Origin: Hoplostethus atlanticus
Lineage: Eukaryota > Chordata > Actinopteri > Trachichthyiformes > Trachichthyidae
DNA: 64,000 nt
NCBI GenBank assembly: GCA_034670405.1
Contig: JAXDDX010000046.1
Location: forward strand, 3,347,501 to 3,411,500
Direction of reading: 5' to 3'
Shown piece by piece: positions 1 to 13,455 of the stretch. The translations under genes were made by a program, and so were the position numbers. Numbering within the stretch: the stretch's first letter is position 1; the number at the start of each line of letters is the position of its first letter. The notes under the pieces are model-generated. The model made no database searches. It worked only from the letters and a program-made list of their open reading frames with translations, and was not told where the DNA came from.

Positions 1-360
1 ACAGCAATACACAGGTTAGGAGACTGGAGCCGGAAATGTTTTGATCTTTGAATGAAATGTTTTGTTTACAATGTTGTTTGGTGGACATGGCACAGAAGTT
101 TTAGGTGCTGCTGTAATTGTGAACTGACTAGCAATGATCAAGCAATTACTGTAGGGAAGCTATTGTACTTGTCAATGCTTTTATGGTACTAATCACTCCT
201 ATGTATGTGTGAGGCTGTATGTATTCAGTTAGTGTAGGGCAGCGCCTTAGAACATAACATCAGAGTGCCTTTGATTAAACACGTTCTCCTTGTGTGATCG
301 ACCTTATAAAGCATCCTTGACACGTTATGTGTTCTCCCCCTCCATTCTCTGTGGGATCCA

Positions 361-407
<47 letters not shown>

Positions 408-411
408 GCAG
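1..411. other. celf5 intron sequence upstream of first visible exon
   Basis: No coding exon is visible here. A pyrimidine-rich (CT)n tract at about 363-408 runs directly into the acceptor CTGCAG at 406-411 and serves as its polypyrimidine tract. Confidence 0.6.
363..408. repeat. (CT)n microsatellite forming the splice acceptor polypyrimidine tract
   Basis: This near-perfect CT run ends next to the CAG acceptor of the exon at 412. A similar CT run at 1481-1523 precedes the next exon. Confidence 0.8.
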
Positions 412-1484
412 CAATCTACCCAGCCACCACACTGACTCCCATTGGCCAGACACTGCCCCAGCCACCACAGGTCATCCAGCAGCAGCAGCAGAGAGAAGGT
501 GAGGGTGAGAGAACAGTATTACTTAACACAGCACACATCTCATCTTAGGTAATAGATATGTAGGTATATGATATGTAAGATATGTATGTGAGTGTGAGGG
601 TGAGAGAACAATATTATACCACAACATTATACATCTTGTCTTAGGAAATAGACATCAGGGCAGCTGTCCTGGGCCTTAAACCCCAAGGGCTCCTGCAGAG
701 GCCTATACTCAGTATTTCTTTCATTCATAATTATTAGGGCCTATATCATGAAGTCTGTTCTGAGCCCTGGGAATACTGGCAATGCCAGTATAGCCCAGAT
801 AGACAAAGATGGTGAAAATAGAGAAAGTGAGCTTGCTAGAAGACTTGGGGCATCTTATCTAACGATATTAACAGCAACTCACTACGGCATACACTCACAC
901 CAAAATAATGGTTGCACTGTAAACAGGCTACAGGTCTAAACCCTGTAAATCACTCAGGTTGTATTCAAGTTATGTTTCCAGTATCTTACAGTAAAAGATT
1001 ACATCATCATCTGGCACAACATTTGTTAGTGTCGTTATAATACATAGATTAAAATGTTCAATTTTAGAAATCGTGACAGCCTGAGAGTGTGAAGGTATCA
1101 TCTGAGGCCAAATATAAAGTAATCAAACCCAATCGGTTTTGGACATGATGTATTTGAGATAGACTGACTTCTAGGTTTGCCCTCTTTTGCAGCACATGGA
1201 TTACACTGCAGCAAATAATCACAGATTGCAGATTGTAATCTATTGTCCAGAATCAAATTAATTCATATTCACATCTTAATCCGCTGAGTTGATTAAACGA
1301 GAACCTGTAAACAGCAATGTCAAAGAGATTCCCAACAAGTCCAAAAATTCTCAATTTGTATTTGTGTTTAAATACAATGATGTTACATTACTGATCATGT
1401 TACATACATCCTGGAAATCCATTTCCACTCAATCTTACATGAAAGACTGAAAATACCAGTAAATAAACTGAGTCTTTCCATCTC

Positions 1485-1529
<45 letters not shown>

Positions 1530-3597
1530 AGGTCCAGAGGGCTGTAACCTGTTCATCTACCACCTGCCACAGGAGTTTGGAGACAATGAACTCATGCAGA
1601 TGTTTCTGCCCTTTGGCACTGTCATCTCCTCCAAGGTCTTCATGGACCGGGCTACCAACCAGAGCAAGTGCTTCGGTGAGTTATTCACTGTTGCTCACGC
1701 AAAACAAGCCCGGGACACACAATGACACCACTGCATAAAAATGTGTGCCTTACAATATCAGGAACATAGACTCTCTTCTTTCCATTTCAGCTGAGATGTT
1801 CTTGGATGGAGGTTAGGAAGCCTTGTCTTATCTCAGGCTATGGCTACGTTTGTCGTTTTAATTTACACATATGTGGAGTGGATCAGACTTCTGGATCTAT
1901 CTGGATGCATCCAGATATGATCTCATACAATATAATCTTTATGGGCAGATCTCAAAAATTACAATGCAAAGAGGTTTGAGTTGAGAATATAACTTTTCAC
2001 TAAAACAAACCTGATGGAAATGTGCTGTAAACTCAGATGAAGTTTGATAGTGCAAAGGTGTAGAAGAGTGGAATGCTTCAGCCCTGACTGACAGCTCAGC
2101 TATTGCACTCTTGATGACCATTGTGCTTTGTCAATAGCACCATGAGAAAAGGTCATGGGGATGCCATTGTTGCCATAATGCAGTGGGTCAAACCCCAGTC
2201 AGTCTTCTGCTTCTGTTCAGCAGCTGAGTGACCTGAAAACCTTGAGATGCTGTATCAGCATCCGCATCACAGCTCAGTAACCCCAATATGTGTCAATACC
2301 TACACTGCCGAGGTTGAGTCACACACCACCCTGACTCCTGTCCCATTTTGCTCTGTTAGACTGCACACACGAAGGAGCATCTGGGCTTATGAAAACTTTG
2401 AGGAGGCAGGGAGGGATAGAGGGAGGGGGGAGGAAAGCAAGGCAAAGGACAATTATAGATCAGCATTTGTTTTCACTTCAGGGAACCGCACAACCCTGGG
2501 CAAAATTGATCGCCAGTCCTGTCTCCCCAGGGGGACTTAATAACATATAAATTCATGAAAGAAGACCTATTTGTAGTATTGACTAATACACTATGCATTT
2601 ACAACGTAATGTTAGGTCTGGGGAAGGGGGATGCTCGCTGGTGTAATTAATCTAGAAAGGAGAAAGGAGGGACAAACTTAGACTGATGGTGTGCAAGTGA
2701 CACAGGGAGAGAGTAAAGTAGATAAAGTACACTTGTTATGTTTGGCAGGACTGAGTTGTGGGCTTAGAGTTCTACATCTGCTCTCCACCCCCGCTCAGCC
2801 TTCCTCCCGAATGTGCTAACCTGACAATAGGCCAGGCAGACACCTCCTCTGCCTCCCGCTCTCCCTTCCTCATACCTTCCATCCATCCCTCCTTGCTCCG
2901 TGGCCTTTGCCGTAATGGGGCAGCCCAGTGGCGAGGAGGGCAGACGGACATCTCTCCCAGGTAGCCGGGGATGTGGGGAGGCTCCTGCTGTTTTTCATGG
3001 GTCATCGACTGTTCCTAATGACACCGCAGACACAGGGGAGTGCATCAAGCGGAGCCACACTCCACTGCACTGTTTCTGGTCACTGAATTCTCAAGGCTTT
3101 ATTTTTACACATGATGGAAACAGGATGTTCAGCATGGGCTTGAGGAGCGGTGTGTCTTGGGGGAATGTACTATGGGACCTCTTGTCTTCATGTCTGTGGC
3201 AGACTTGTCTCTTCATGATGAACTATGTGTGCTCTTTTTTTGGCTAAACTACTTTGCACGATGGCTTGTGCTCATTCGTTTTTGTATTTTAGGGTTTTCC
3301 AGAGTTTATTAGGTTTTCACAAAGCTACACTACAAATGTCATTAATTTATTAGGTACAAATGCAACAAATATACACTTAAATTCTCATGTTAAAAGTCAT
3401 GGGTTTTAAGTCCTTGGTAATTTGTCCTATTCACACGAGGGTTGATGGGCTTGTAATCTTCTTTCACAGGTTTTGTGAGCTTTGACAACCCTGCTAGTGC
3501 ACAGGCAGCTATTCAAGCCATGAACGGCTTTCAGATTGGGATGAAGAGGTTGAAAGTCCAGTTAAAGAGACCGAAGGATGCCAGCCGCCCTTACTGA
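412..3597 (+). CDS. celf5: CELF family RNA-binding protein, C-terminal part (3 coding exons, RRM3)
   Basis: This is the 3' part of a CUGBP/Elav-like (CELF) gene; upstream exons lie outside the window. Coding exons are 412-498, 1532-1675 and 3470-3597. Each is bounded by AG and GT, the phases join without a shift, and the stop TGA is at 3595-3597. The first exon encodes the end of the divergent linker, including a QQQQQREG stretch. The next two encode RRM3, with RNP2-like LFIYHL, RNP1-like KCFGFVSF, and the family's C-terminal ending [14 protein letters not shown] proteins bind GU-rich RNA and control alternative splicing and mRNA stability in nucleus and cytoplasm, mainly in neurons for CELF3-6. 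RRM3 alone cannot clearly separate CELF3, 4, 5 and 6. I chose celf5 because hsd11b1l and a probable micos13 lie downstream and human CELF5, HSD11B1L and MICOS13 share 19p13.3. Family assignment is near certain; the paralog is an inference. Confidence 0.85.
1481..1523. repeat. (CT)n microsatellite just upstream of the RRM3 exon
   Basis: CT repeat with one interruption, ending 8 nt before the acceptor AG at 1530-1531 of the exon starting at 1532. It doubles as the polypyrimidine tract. Confidence 0.8.
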
Positions 3598-5170
3598 CAC
3601 AGCCTACTTTCAGTATTCACTGCAACAGCACAGGTGAGCCAATACCATTTCCAAATAAGCTACCTAGTGTCACTAGTACAGAGTCTAGAGGATGCTCCAA
3701 CATGTCTCTGGGTAAGCTGTACTTCTAACTCTGGTTTAACGTCTAAACAAGTGGCAGTAGATTTGCCCTGGCATGTTGATTCCCTTGCCAAATCCTTGTG
3801 CTCTGTACTTCCTCAGGTGGCCTGAATCTAAGAGCTTATAGTTTTACTTTATTCTACCCACTAGACATTCATAGCCTAACTTCAAAAACTGGATACTTTA
3901 TTCCAGTTTGAAATATACAGTATGGATGGATGAATTATTCCTAAACTGTTGTCAAAGCCAACAGCTAAACTGAAGCTGAATGCTCAGAACCAAAGCTGAG
4001 TATATATATATAGTATATGTATGTAGTATATGAAAACGTGTAGAAACTGTAGGCGCTAAGGGTCGATTTCATATGCAGCACAGCAGGTTTACTAATTATG
4101 GGAAAATCTGTCATCATCATGATTGACAAAGATTGATTGGTGTGCCAGTGTGGGTTAGCTCTCTCCAGACCATTACACTGATCTAATAGGGCCGTATTGA
4201 ACTATCCAATGTTTAAAGAAATGGCTCTTTTGAATGACAGCTAAATGAGCAGTGAGATCTGAAATTGCTTTTTCTCGTTCCTTTCTTTTAGGTTTTGAGG
4301 ACAAGCGAAGATATCTCGGAGGAGTTAAACTTTTTTCTTTGAAAACAAATAAAATATGTTTTAAAAAAAATCAACACATAAGGAATTTTTGAAGACATAT
4401 CAGCATTTACTTGTGAAGGTATAGGTTATGGCAGAAAAAAGAAGATGCGAAAGAGGAGGCCCTACACCGAGGGGACTTTACCAACAGCAACAGATGGCAC
4501 AGTGCAAGAACGACAAGAGAAGTAAAAAAAAAAACTGAAAAAGATGTGATGAGACTGAACAACAGAACTTTTCTTGTTGAGACTTGAATTGTTAATTAAG
4601 CAACAAACTAACAAACAAAAAAGCAGCAACAACAAATAGATTTCTATATACATATTATATACACATATATAAGGAAAGAGGCGCTTGTGGCTTTTACTAT
4701 ACTGGACAAATGAGGGTTAAAACTTGAAGATCAAGAAAAAACAGTGGAGAAAAAGAAGCTATTCTATATGTCCACTGACAGACTTTCTTTCTCTTTCCCT
4801 CTTTCTCTTATTCTCTCACCGTCTCTCTCAGCAAGCGCAGAACTATGACTCTCAGAGGTCACTGAGGTTTCCATTAGCAACAGTAGAACTGCAAATCTTT
4901 CACCCCTAAGGGACCAAAGGACCAAACATTTTTATTGTTCTGAACAGTAATATATAGTATTAATGATACTAATACTACAAACTACTACTAATAATATTAC
5001 AAGTTAAACTTAAGAAAAAAAAATACTAGCTTCAGGTTGAAAAAAGAGGAAAAGGGTTTTGGTTTCTTTTCCTTTTACATTTATAGCTACTGGGTTTGAG
5101 AATATTAAAACAGAAAAAAAATGGTTAAAAAAAATAATTAAAAGCTATACTATTTTAGTGGCGTAGAATA
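3598..5170 (+). other. celf5: celf5 3' UTR with a probable 3' UTR intron (3634-4291)
   Basis: Thirty-six nucleotides after the stop there is a strong donor (CAG|GTGAGCC, GT at 3634-3635). A strong acceptor with a pyrimidine tract (CTTTCTTTTAG, AG at 4290-4291) follows. A spliced 3' UTR is therefore likely. The junction would lie under 50 nt from the stop, so nonsense-mediated decay would not be expected. The downstream part is A-rich and T-rich, with several candidate polyadenylation signals. The true 3' end is not fixed by sequence alone; 5170 is an approximate limit. Confidence 0.5.
4348..4353 (+). terminator. candidate polyadenylation signal AATAAA of celf5
   Basis: A canonical AATAAA lies 57 nt after the putative 3' UTR acceptor and is followed by a T-rich and A-rich stretch. 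It is the first canonical signal in the predicted last exon. Longer 3' UTR forms remain possible. Confidence 0.45.
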
Positions 5171-8100
5171 TGTGGGTTAGAGATTGTTTCGGGCATGTTC
5201 AGATCTGTTCTTTTGGCAGTCATTACTCCATCCATAGCATTCTACACCGCAGCATTTCATCTCGGACTTGTGATCCATCAGTGTTACTGTACAACACAGC
5301 ACTTGAAGCCCCTAGAAATTAGTGCCAAACGTGACACAGTAACAACCTCTCAAGCCAAATGTCACAGTCATACAGTATATTGAGCCATGTAATGCTGTCT
5401 TCTGTTCTTTGCAGTGGTCCTGTCAGCACATTGCATTTCCACCATAATTGATTGTCGATGCGAACTGCGAACTCCCATTTTTCCTACTGAAGAGAAAGGC
5501 ATTCCACGTCAGGAAAGTAGAGGCGCCATTATGAAAGCTCAGATAATACCGATAATCTGACCATAAAGCACTGTGATAAAAGTGCCACCCGGCTGAGCTG
5601 GATACTCAGCAGTAAAAAAGCGCAGCATCTTTAACTGGTTAATAAAATATACAAATTACCCTGACAATGGTTATAAAATTGCCATCCAAGTGTCGCAGTG
5701 GTGCCTGCTGGGTCCTGCCCTCTCCTGCTGCCAAGCTTCTCCAGCTGCTCTCAGCAGGGGAGAGAGGACTCCCCTCTTCTTCCCCCTCCTCTCTCTCTCC
5801 TCCCCTCCCAATGCCAGCACATCTCTTAATAGGGACCATCAGTTTACGGGGGCCTGAGAGCTAACCCACAGCATAATTAGGATAATGCTAATATTGATCA
5901 GATGGGGAGTGCCACCGCAGGGCAAGAGATGCACAATCAATTACACATTGGCATTTTGAATGAACTGACTGACTGACAGAGTTCATTTTTCACTCAATGG
6001 ATGGATAGGAGGGAGATGCAGCGCTGTCTCTCCCTCTCTCTCCCATCCATAGCCTCAGGGAGGACCCCAAAACTGACAGAGACAGCATACAATGTGGGAC
6101 CGATCGTCACTGAATGCCAACTATACTTTTGAAGACTTGCATAGAATTCATTATTGTAAAGAAGCGAAAGGTCCAGAGAGTCGACAAAGCTTCGCCGCGA
6201 CACGATCGAACAGGGAAGTGAGAGAATGTGTGCCCTCGTTTTGCACTCATCTTCAATGACTACGACATGCATTCTGTAGAGGAGGTTGTGTGAGTTCTCC
6301 ATTCAAGAGCAGGTGTATTCTTTCCAAGGGGTATACTATCACAGTAAGAGGTTGTATACACCTAGAGGAACATCTTGGCTTTAGCTGCCTTAGCAGGTCA
6401 AATTAAGAGCAAAATGATCCATCAATTAGACAGCAGCAGGCCTGACTGTAAGTGTAGTTACTACAGCTGGTGCTGCTCCAAAAGGGAAAAGGGAGTTTCA
6501 CACCAGAACAAAACAGGACGACAGCTAACTATCAGCTCCAGTCACACGTGGGTCCTGAACAAGGTGGGGATGATACTCACCCTCATATCAGATGTGATTT
6601 GTCAAATAAACTAGCATCATCTATCACAATGCTTTTATACATACATACGGATACGTCTTACACACAAATATCCGAGATGAAATCTGTTGTTTCTTCATTT
6701 GTTTTTGTTTTTTTATAATGTTTGTACTCAATTGCCTTTTTGTATCCATTTCAGTTCTTCTTCTACTTCTTTGTCTTCTCCGACATGTCATTCACTCACT
6801 CGATGTGCTCTGTTGAGCCGCCTGGCCTCATCTCCTAACAGCTCTCTGAGGCCGCTGCCCTCTGATCAGTGCTCTAAACTTGACACAGTTGTGCTTCAGT
6901 CATGGAAGTAGAGTCTGAAGAAAAGGGATTAAAATGAACAGATACAGCTACTATGCCACTGTAATCTGTGCTGGTGCAACAAATGTTGTTGCCAAAATAG
7001 TATATCTCTTCTATGAATTGAACTATGGCTATGGCACAACTGTGGCTCAGAAACGTATATAGTATTATTAACAATGGGTGTATCACTTTCATTTGAAAGG
7101 CTGTGGCCAACAAACCATTTGGACACGAGCTCAGACACATATGTTACCAGCATTCGCTCTATCTCATGCTGTTGTAAAAGATTACGGGCAGGTCTTAAAT
7201 GCTGTGAAGAGAAAGTGTTTTTAGAAATGCCTTTCCTCAACACAGAATTGCCAAATTATGCAACCACATCTGTGAGGCATGCCTGCCCATTTCATTTCCT
7301 CATGAGAACGTGTGCTACATTTCCTTTGAAAACACAGCGGGTTGAATCTATCAGAAGATGTCCTACTGCTGTACAAATATTCATTAGTAGGATGAAATGT
7401 ATGATTTGGTATTATTGTGCAACATTATCATTTTAAGGAGAGGCAGATTCAGACTATAGTGATATATAATGGGGTTTTTCAGAATAGGGTAGATGTTCAC
7501 ATATATTTGCCAAAAGAGAGCAGTTTTTCCTGGTGACTTACTGTAAGTTTCCTCTCCCTTGTCAAAGCCTAGCACCTTTAGTAAGCCGTGATATATGACC
7601 TTCTATCCCCGGGGCATACAGGGCCTTATAAACCCACTCAAAAATCTTTTCTTATGGGATTTCTACTGGAGGGTTTTGTAAATTATTAAAATCAAATTAA
7701 ATTTGGCCTTCACAACAGCTTGGGTAATGCAAATTAAAGATGCCAGCTGTGGCTGAAATTTAATGAGTTTGAAAGATGTTGAGTTAATTTCATTCTGCCA
7801 TGGAAAGAAATTTAGTTTGATTGAACACAATTAAAACAGTGAAGGTTTGTGGATGGTGGCAGCTGATATGAGCTCTTATATTTCCTCCCTATTGAGTTTA
7901 CAGTTGTAAAGGAGCCCTGCAAGTTTGGGCTCAATTTACTTTCAGTTAGTCCAGATATGGAATTCAGAAGGTGACGAACAATGAAATCCAATAGTTTACC
8001 AAGGAATCAAATGTGAGTTTGTTTTTATTCACAAAATTTTAGAATTATTTGAAATCATTAGAAATCCACTTTTTAAAATGTCTCCAGTTCAGAGAGGAAA

Positions 8101-8860
8101 CAGCAGTAGTGATTCCCATTGCACTATTCCTGAGCCTGAAATTGAAGCCGGTCTTTTACACTGTTTTCATTCTTGTCTCCATTTTGCCATGTCTCATATT
8201 TGTCATCCTACCATGGTGCCCTTTCAATCTCTGAGCATGCTCAATAGGGGGGCTGGGGGGGTAAAGACTATGATTATGGTACTACTTGTATTAACAATAT
8301 GATTCTTTAACTATGGTTTGAATGCTAAGGATAGTAGCTTATTATAAATATGAAATCTGTATATTATGGAAAATCAGCACAGGACCTTTCTTTAGGTACA
8401 TATAGGTTAGGGTTTGAAATGGGAGGGCTGGGAGGGGAGGGTTTTGCTTTATAAAGATGTTAAATTTCTGGTTTCTCAGCACAAGCATACAAAACATATA
8501 AACAAAAGTATTGAGTCTGTTAAGTAGACTTTACTGACATACTGGCAAAGGAGGAATCTCAGTACTATTCTCTAAACCTGGAAGAGAAAATGCTGTTTAC
8601 AGGTTGTTGTTTTTTTTTACAAAGAGGAGGGCGCCACCTGTCTCCATGACAGTGTCAGTACAGCATGGATTAACTGACATGGAAAGCAGTACCTTTTTAT
8701 AAAAAAAAAAAGAAACTATGTGTTCTGTAATAGCCTGAGAAACCAAACGTTTTTCCCCTGTTGAAATTTCTTAAATACTTGCTGCTTAGATTACGTCATA
8801 TTAATGATTGATGATTTAATAATTTTATAATTAATTATTTGGTCAAGTGCATAACTTGAT

Positions 8861-8920
8861 GTTTGTTTATTTGTTTATTTATTTATTTATTTATTTATTT
8901 ATGTATTTATTTATTTATTT
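8861..8920. repeat. (TTTA)n tetranucleotide repeat
   Basis: About fifteen TTTA/TTTG units, nearly perfect. Confidence 0.85.
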
Positions 8921-10079
8921 GACAGTATATTTATCACTTTTATTTTTATTGATTTTATGGTTATATTAAGATAAAGATATGTATCAAAAAGAAATGCTTA
9001 TTGGGGCTTTTCTCTCTTTCTCTCCTTTTTTTTCCAATTTTACAATAAAAATTCAAACTGGATGTTTTGTTTCTCAGACTTATGTTGAGTGAAGTGCATA
9101 ACCATGACACACAGAGTGGGGGAGTTGTTGCACAAGCAGCTTCTCCCCTAGGCATCCATCTCTGTCCCAAGGACCTTGACGGTTCATGGGTACAGATGTT
9201 GCAACCTTTTACAGCCCTACCACCTCAGAGTCTATTACGCCTTATCTCTGTTGAGTGATCATAGATGGTGTCACAGCCCTTTAACAGATAATCAAGTTAC
9301 TGACATCACATACAGCTTTCATGTTTCGAAACATGTTTTATTTATCGTACATGTGGGACGAGCATGCAATAGCAGCACATATCATAGATGTAGTTGCTAT
9401 ACCCCTTATATCAGACAGGAGTCTACTTTGAATTCATACTACATCATAAAATGCTGCAAGCTTTAAGGGTGGAAAATGTACCCATTTCATACTCATATGG
9501 AAACTCAATGGGGCAGCATGTAGGATGATTTAGATTATCTGTCATTGTGGAGACTGAGGTCCCATTGCTTCACCAGTTAGCAGGTCACCTGATGTTGGCC
9601 TGCTTCTGGGAGAGGGTAGAGCTGAAATGTGTGTCAGGACCCAGGAATGGGTAAAGGATGCAGAAAACAAAAGCACTGGCGCTGAATATGTCACATAAGC
9701 GTCAGACATTTCTCAGTCGGAAGGTGTCACAGATGGTGGAATGGCTGTAAGAAAAAAAGAAAAAGACGGGGGAAAAAATAACTTCATGCCATTTTGACAT
9801 GCAGGAAGCAGCAAATTGATATAAAGACGGCATAAAGTTATCAGTCACATTTACAGAGCTGCTTTGATGCCGGCAAAGCTCAAATCTGTTGCAATATCTG
9901 TTGACAGTTGACTTTCCTCCTGCACCATGTAAAGGCAGAACGATGCACATCAGAAGCTACTCCAGCAACCGAAGCAATACTGCTGGTGACACCACATTCA
10001 CATTTTGAAGAGCGGATATAAAAAAAAAAAAGAAGGGGAGGGGCAAAAAAGTAGAACCACTGGCTCATGAAATAAATTG

Positions 10080-10340
10080 TCCCAATTACAATAAAGTGTG
10101 GCTCTTGGTCAGTGCGCGCGGCAGGCAGTTCATCTTTATTACAATCAGTTAATGAAAATCAATCCCCCTCCTGATAAACTCTTATCTCCACGGCCTTTGC
10201 ACGCCCCTCGTGCGGGGAGATAATAAATTAGGGTAATATTGCCTTTGATGAGGGTGTGAATTGCAAATTATTGTAACTTTCCAAGATTTATGATGCAGAT
10301 GCTTAATTTCCGAGCTGGGTTTTTCGGGGCGTCGGGGTGC
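10080..10340. promoter_or_regulatory. candidate conserved non-coding element (enhancer-like)
   Basis: This is non-repetitive sequence with many homeodomain-type cores (TTTATTACAATCAG, AGTTAATGAAAATCAATC, AATAAATTAGGG, GCAAATTATTG) interspersed with GC-rich spacers. That composition is typical of deeply conserved developmental enhancers. No alignment could be made, so this rests on composition only. Confidence 0.3.
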
Positions 10341-10778
10341 CGGGGGGCCATTTGTTAAAAGTTTGGTGACACAGACTCATTAATAAAAATACACACAACC
10401 AGGTGTTCTCAGCTGTTCGCTACTGTTACAGTAGCAGTGGAAACACAGGATACGTATTTTAGTGAGACGTAGTATTTTACCTATAACAGAGAATACATAT
10501 GGAGGGACAGAAACCCAAGGGATGCAATGTGTTTACTAAAGTAGAACTGCCAATCATATAATGTTATTTTTTTCCCCCATTCTCTATCACACAAGCCAGG
10601 AGCGTATGATTTGATATGTAGGTCAATACCCATTCAGGAGTGAGGCAGTGGGTGAGATATGTCTAGTTGCTTGCTGTCACTCTGATTATTGAGGAGACAC
10701 AGAAAGATTGAGTTGGTCAAGTATGAGAGAGCCTGCGGTATGAGATAGCTGCATAATCGTTGTGACTGGAATCATCTA

Positions 10779-10800
10779 ACACACACACACACACACACAC
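10779..10800. repeat. (AC)n microsatellite
   Basis: Perfect AC dinucleotide run of about 11 units. Confidence 0.85.
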
Positions 10801-11439
10801 AGACAGTGCCAGAGAGATGAATAACTTCTTGCTCTTTGTTCTGCAGCAGTGACCCATGTAACAGAGTGCAATGTGTGTGTATGTTGAATGTCTTTTACTT
10901 AGTGCAACAATCAGGTTGTGAGTGCATCATTAAGCAAAATGCTCTTGTGTGGGTGGGCCGGGGGGGTTATGAGTCATCAGGACCTGCAAGAATTAATGCA
11001 AGGTGATTATATAAGGAACCAGTTGCGAAACTGAATGCAACCACATTCACACCAGAGGAGCTGAATGACATGACTGTGATTGTGGGTGACCAAAGTTCCC
11101 TATATGCAACCCAACAACGAGAGCAGCTACACATACACAATGTGTTTTCTACATGTGCTAGAGCCATTATAGTCATTCATCCAACTCTTCATACTCTGTT
11201 GTCAATGTTATTATTGACCTTGGAAAATAAACACTGTTCATAGTGCAATATGTACAGTGTCCTATGTGTCGCCTCCAGTCTCCTCTCTAACTTAGGGGTG
11301 ACCTTAACTTACCTTCACTCACAATATCAAAGTCCTTTTAAGCACCATGATGCTTACAGCAGATATCCAGAACACTTGATCTTCTAATAATACAAAAGCC
11401 CATCAAGGCTACCTCACTTAAGTCTAAGGAACACCTCGT

Positions 11440-11620
11440 ATTAAGACAGCCATCAATCTAGCTATTATCAATCAAGGAGAGGACTCACACACCACTATCT
11501 ATTTATCTTGCCAAGTGCTCTATTAATATCAAATTAATTTCCCCATTGAGAGTATCAATCACTCAAGCAGTTTTTTCCCCCAACTCATTAGCTTGGTAAT
11601 TGTCCTTGTTTACAGGGGAA
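11440..11620. promoter_or_regulatory. candidate conserved non-coding element
   Basis: Dense, non-repetitive array of ATTA, TAATT and ATCAAT cores (CTATTATCAATCAAGG, TCAAATTAATTTCCC, GAGTATCAATCACTC, CTCATTAGCTTGGTAATTG). The repeated ATCAAT cores suggest HOX/PBX or CUT-type sites. Function is inferred from composition alone. Confidence 0.28.
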
Positions 11621-13455
11621 AGTCAAGACAGGACGGCTCAAAGAGGGTGGATGGGCAATCTATAAAGGCTTGAGCAGCAGCCTGCAAACCCACGCTACAT
11701 CCTCCACGCTAGTACATGGATTAGACTCCCCTCTACTTTATGAAATATTGACCCTGTTCCACTATTCTAAAATATTCTTCCACTCCGTTTTGGCAATAAG
11801 AGAGAAGCGGTTTTGACTCTCAAACTAGAAAAAGTAATGAAAGGGGTTTCACTCTTCCCTAAATCAAATGTTCACAGGTTGTCAAAAACTCGGCACATTC
11901 AAAACCCGCTGTCACATTGGAGTTATATAAGGCTAGTTTCTGCTGCCTGACAGGGCTGTCAGATGACTGCGTCTCAAAAATGACATGAAAAAAGACGAGG
12001 CCTGGAGCTCTTTAGCTTTGTTTAATATTATAAGGCAGTTTACAACTTAACAGCAAACATGCATTGAGAGAAGTTGCCACGTAGTTAGGAGACAAATGAT
12101 AAGGTGAGCTTGACAGATATTGTAAATGCCATTTAAAGGCCTAATTAAAGATAAATACTCGTCAACGTGTTAACTAGTGCTTGTTTGCCTTCTGCTGCCT
12201 CCCCAAGACAAGAGAGCAGACAGGTTTTTGAGTGAGTGAATGATAGTAATGAGAAATTATGAAGTGACCATGTGGAAGAATAAAACTAGTTCCTGCATTC
12301 TGTCTCTGACCAGGGTTTGATTCAAATGATTCAAAGATTCAAACTTTCTACTCAATTCAAAATATAAATTAAACCCTACAAGTCACTAATTATAGAGCAT
12401 TGATTTTCAATAATCTCATATACAGGATGTGAGTACCTTTTGATAGTTTCTTTGGATTAATATTAAAATGAATTGATTCCCTTTCTCTGATCCAGGAACT
12501 GTACAATGCTCATATTCAGCACAGACATCAGTATGTTCTGCTGCTTGCTGTTGATTCTAACCTCATGTTAACCACAGACTAAATCCTATTTGGAGCCCTG
12601 CAGTTCTCTGGCAGACAAAAGCAAAGCCAGCAGCCAGCTCAGCACTGAGAGCTAACATTTACACAGGGGACTGTGCCTCCCTGCAGCTACACAGCCAGCT
12701 TGTCCAAACTGTCTTTTTGCTAAGCAGGTGTCAACCTTCATGGACCGAGGACCCCACCAGGACACGGCAGGTCTTACACGCAGGCTATAATGTGGCATTA
12801 GTCATTATTGGTATTTTTCATTGTTTGCATGATTCTTTATGTGCTGAGTGGTTACCATGAACCCACGAAAATCCATTTGAAGCCAATTGCAGAATTTCAA
12901 AACACATGGAAGGCTGTTGAAACTTTTTTGGAAGATCTGATCCAGGTGCAGTGATAAGGGCTATTACTATAGACATTGCAACTGAGGCCACACAAGGTGA
13001 GCCACAACCTCATAGCACAATGAACATATGGCTATAAAATTGGACCCCATTCGACCTTAGAGTACAACTCTGAGGTTGAAAGAATCTATGACACCATGAA
13101 TCAACTAAACAAGCTACTACGGAACAAACAACGATGCAAGAAAGAGGAAACGAAGCATAGCCAAGAGTGTCCAACACTTTAATACAGAAAATTACAGATG
13201 CAGTACAACACATATTAGTTTACTTTTCTTACAAGGACTCAAAATAACATGACTAATCACAACAAATGTAAAACATATTACAGTTAAAACATCTATACAC
13301 AGGCAAATGTACACAATATAAAACACATATATACACTCTTTCAATATATTATTATAGAGATTTGTTTTTTTACCTTTAAAACTGGAAGCCAAGCAGCTTG
13401 AAGAGGGAGTGTTTCACCGAAGCGATAGAAATGTCAGACTTGAATATAGAGGAAC

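Larger units (their letters stand above)
5200..13455. other. intergenic region between celf5 and rgmd; no gene seen
   Basis: The two genes are convergent. I see no credible coding exon here; open frames are short and lack homology features. Contents are AT-rich blocks rich in TAAT/ATTA motifs (for example 5640-5960, 7580-7860, 10080-10340, 11440-11620, 12000-12190), a TTTA repeat at 8861-8920, and an (AC)n run at 10779-10800. Confidence 0.6.
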
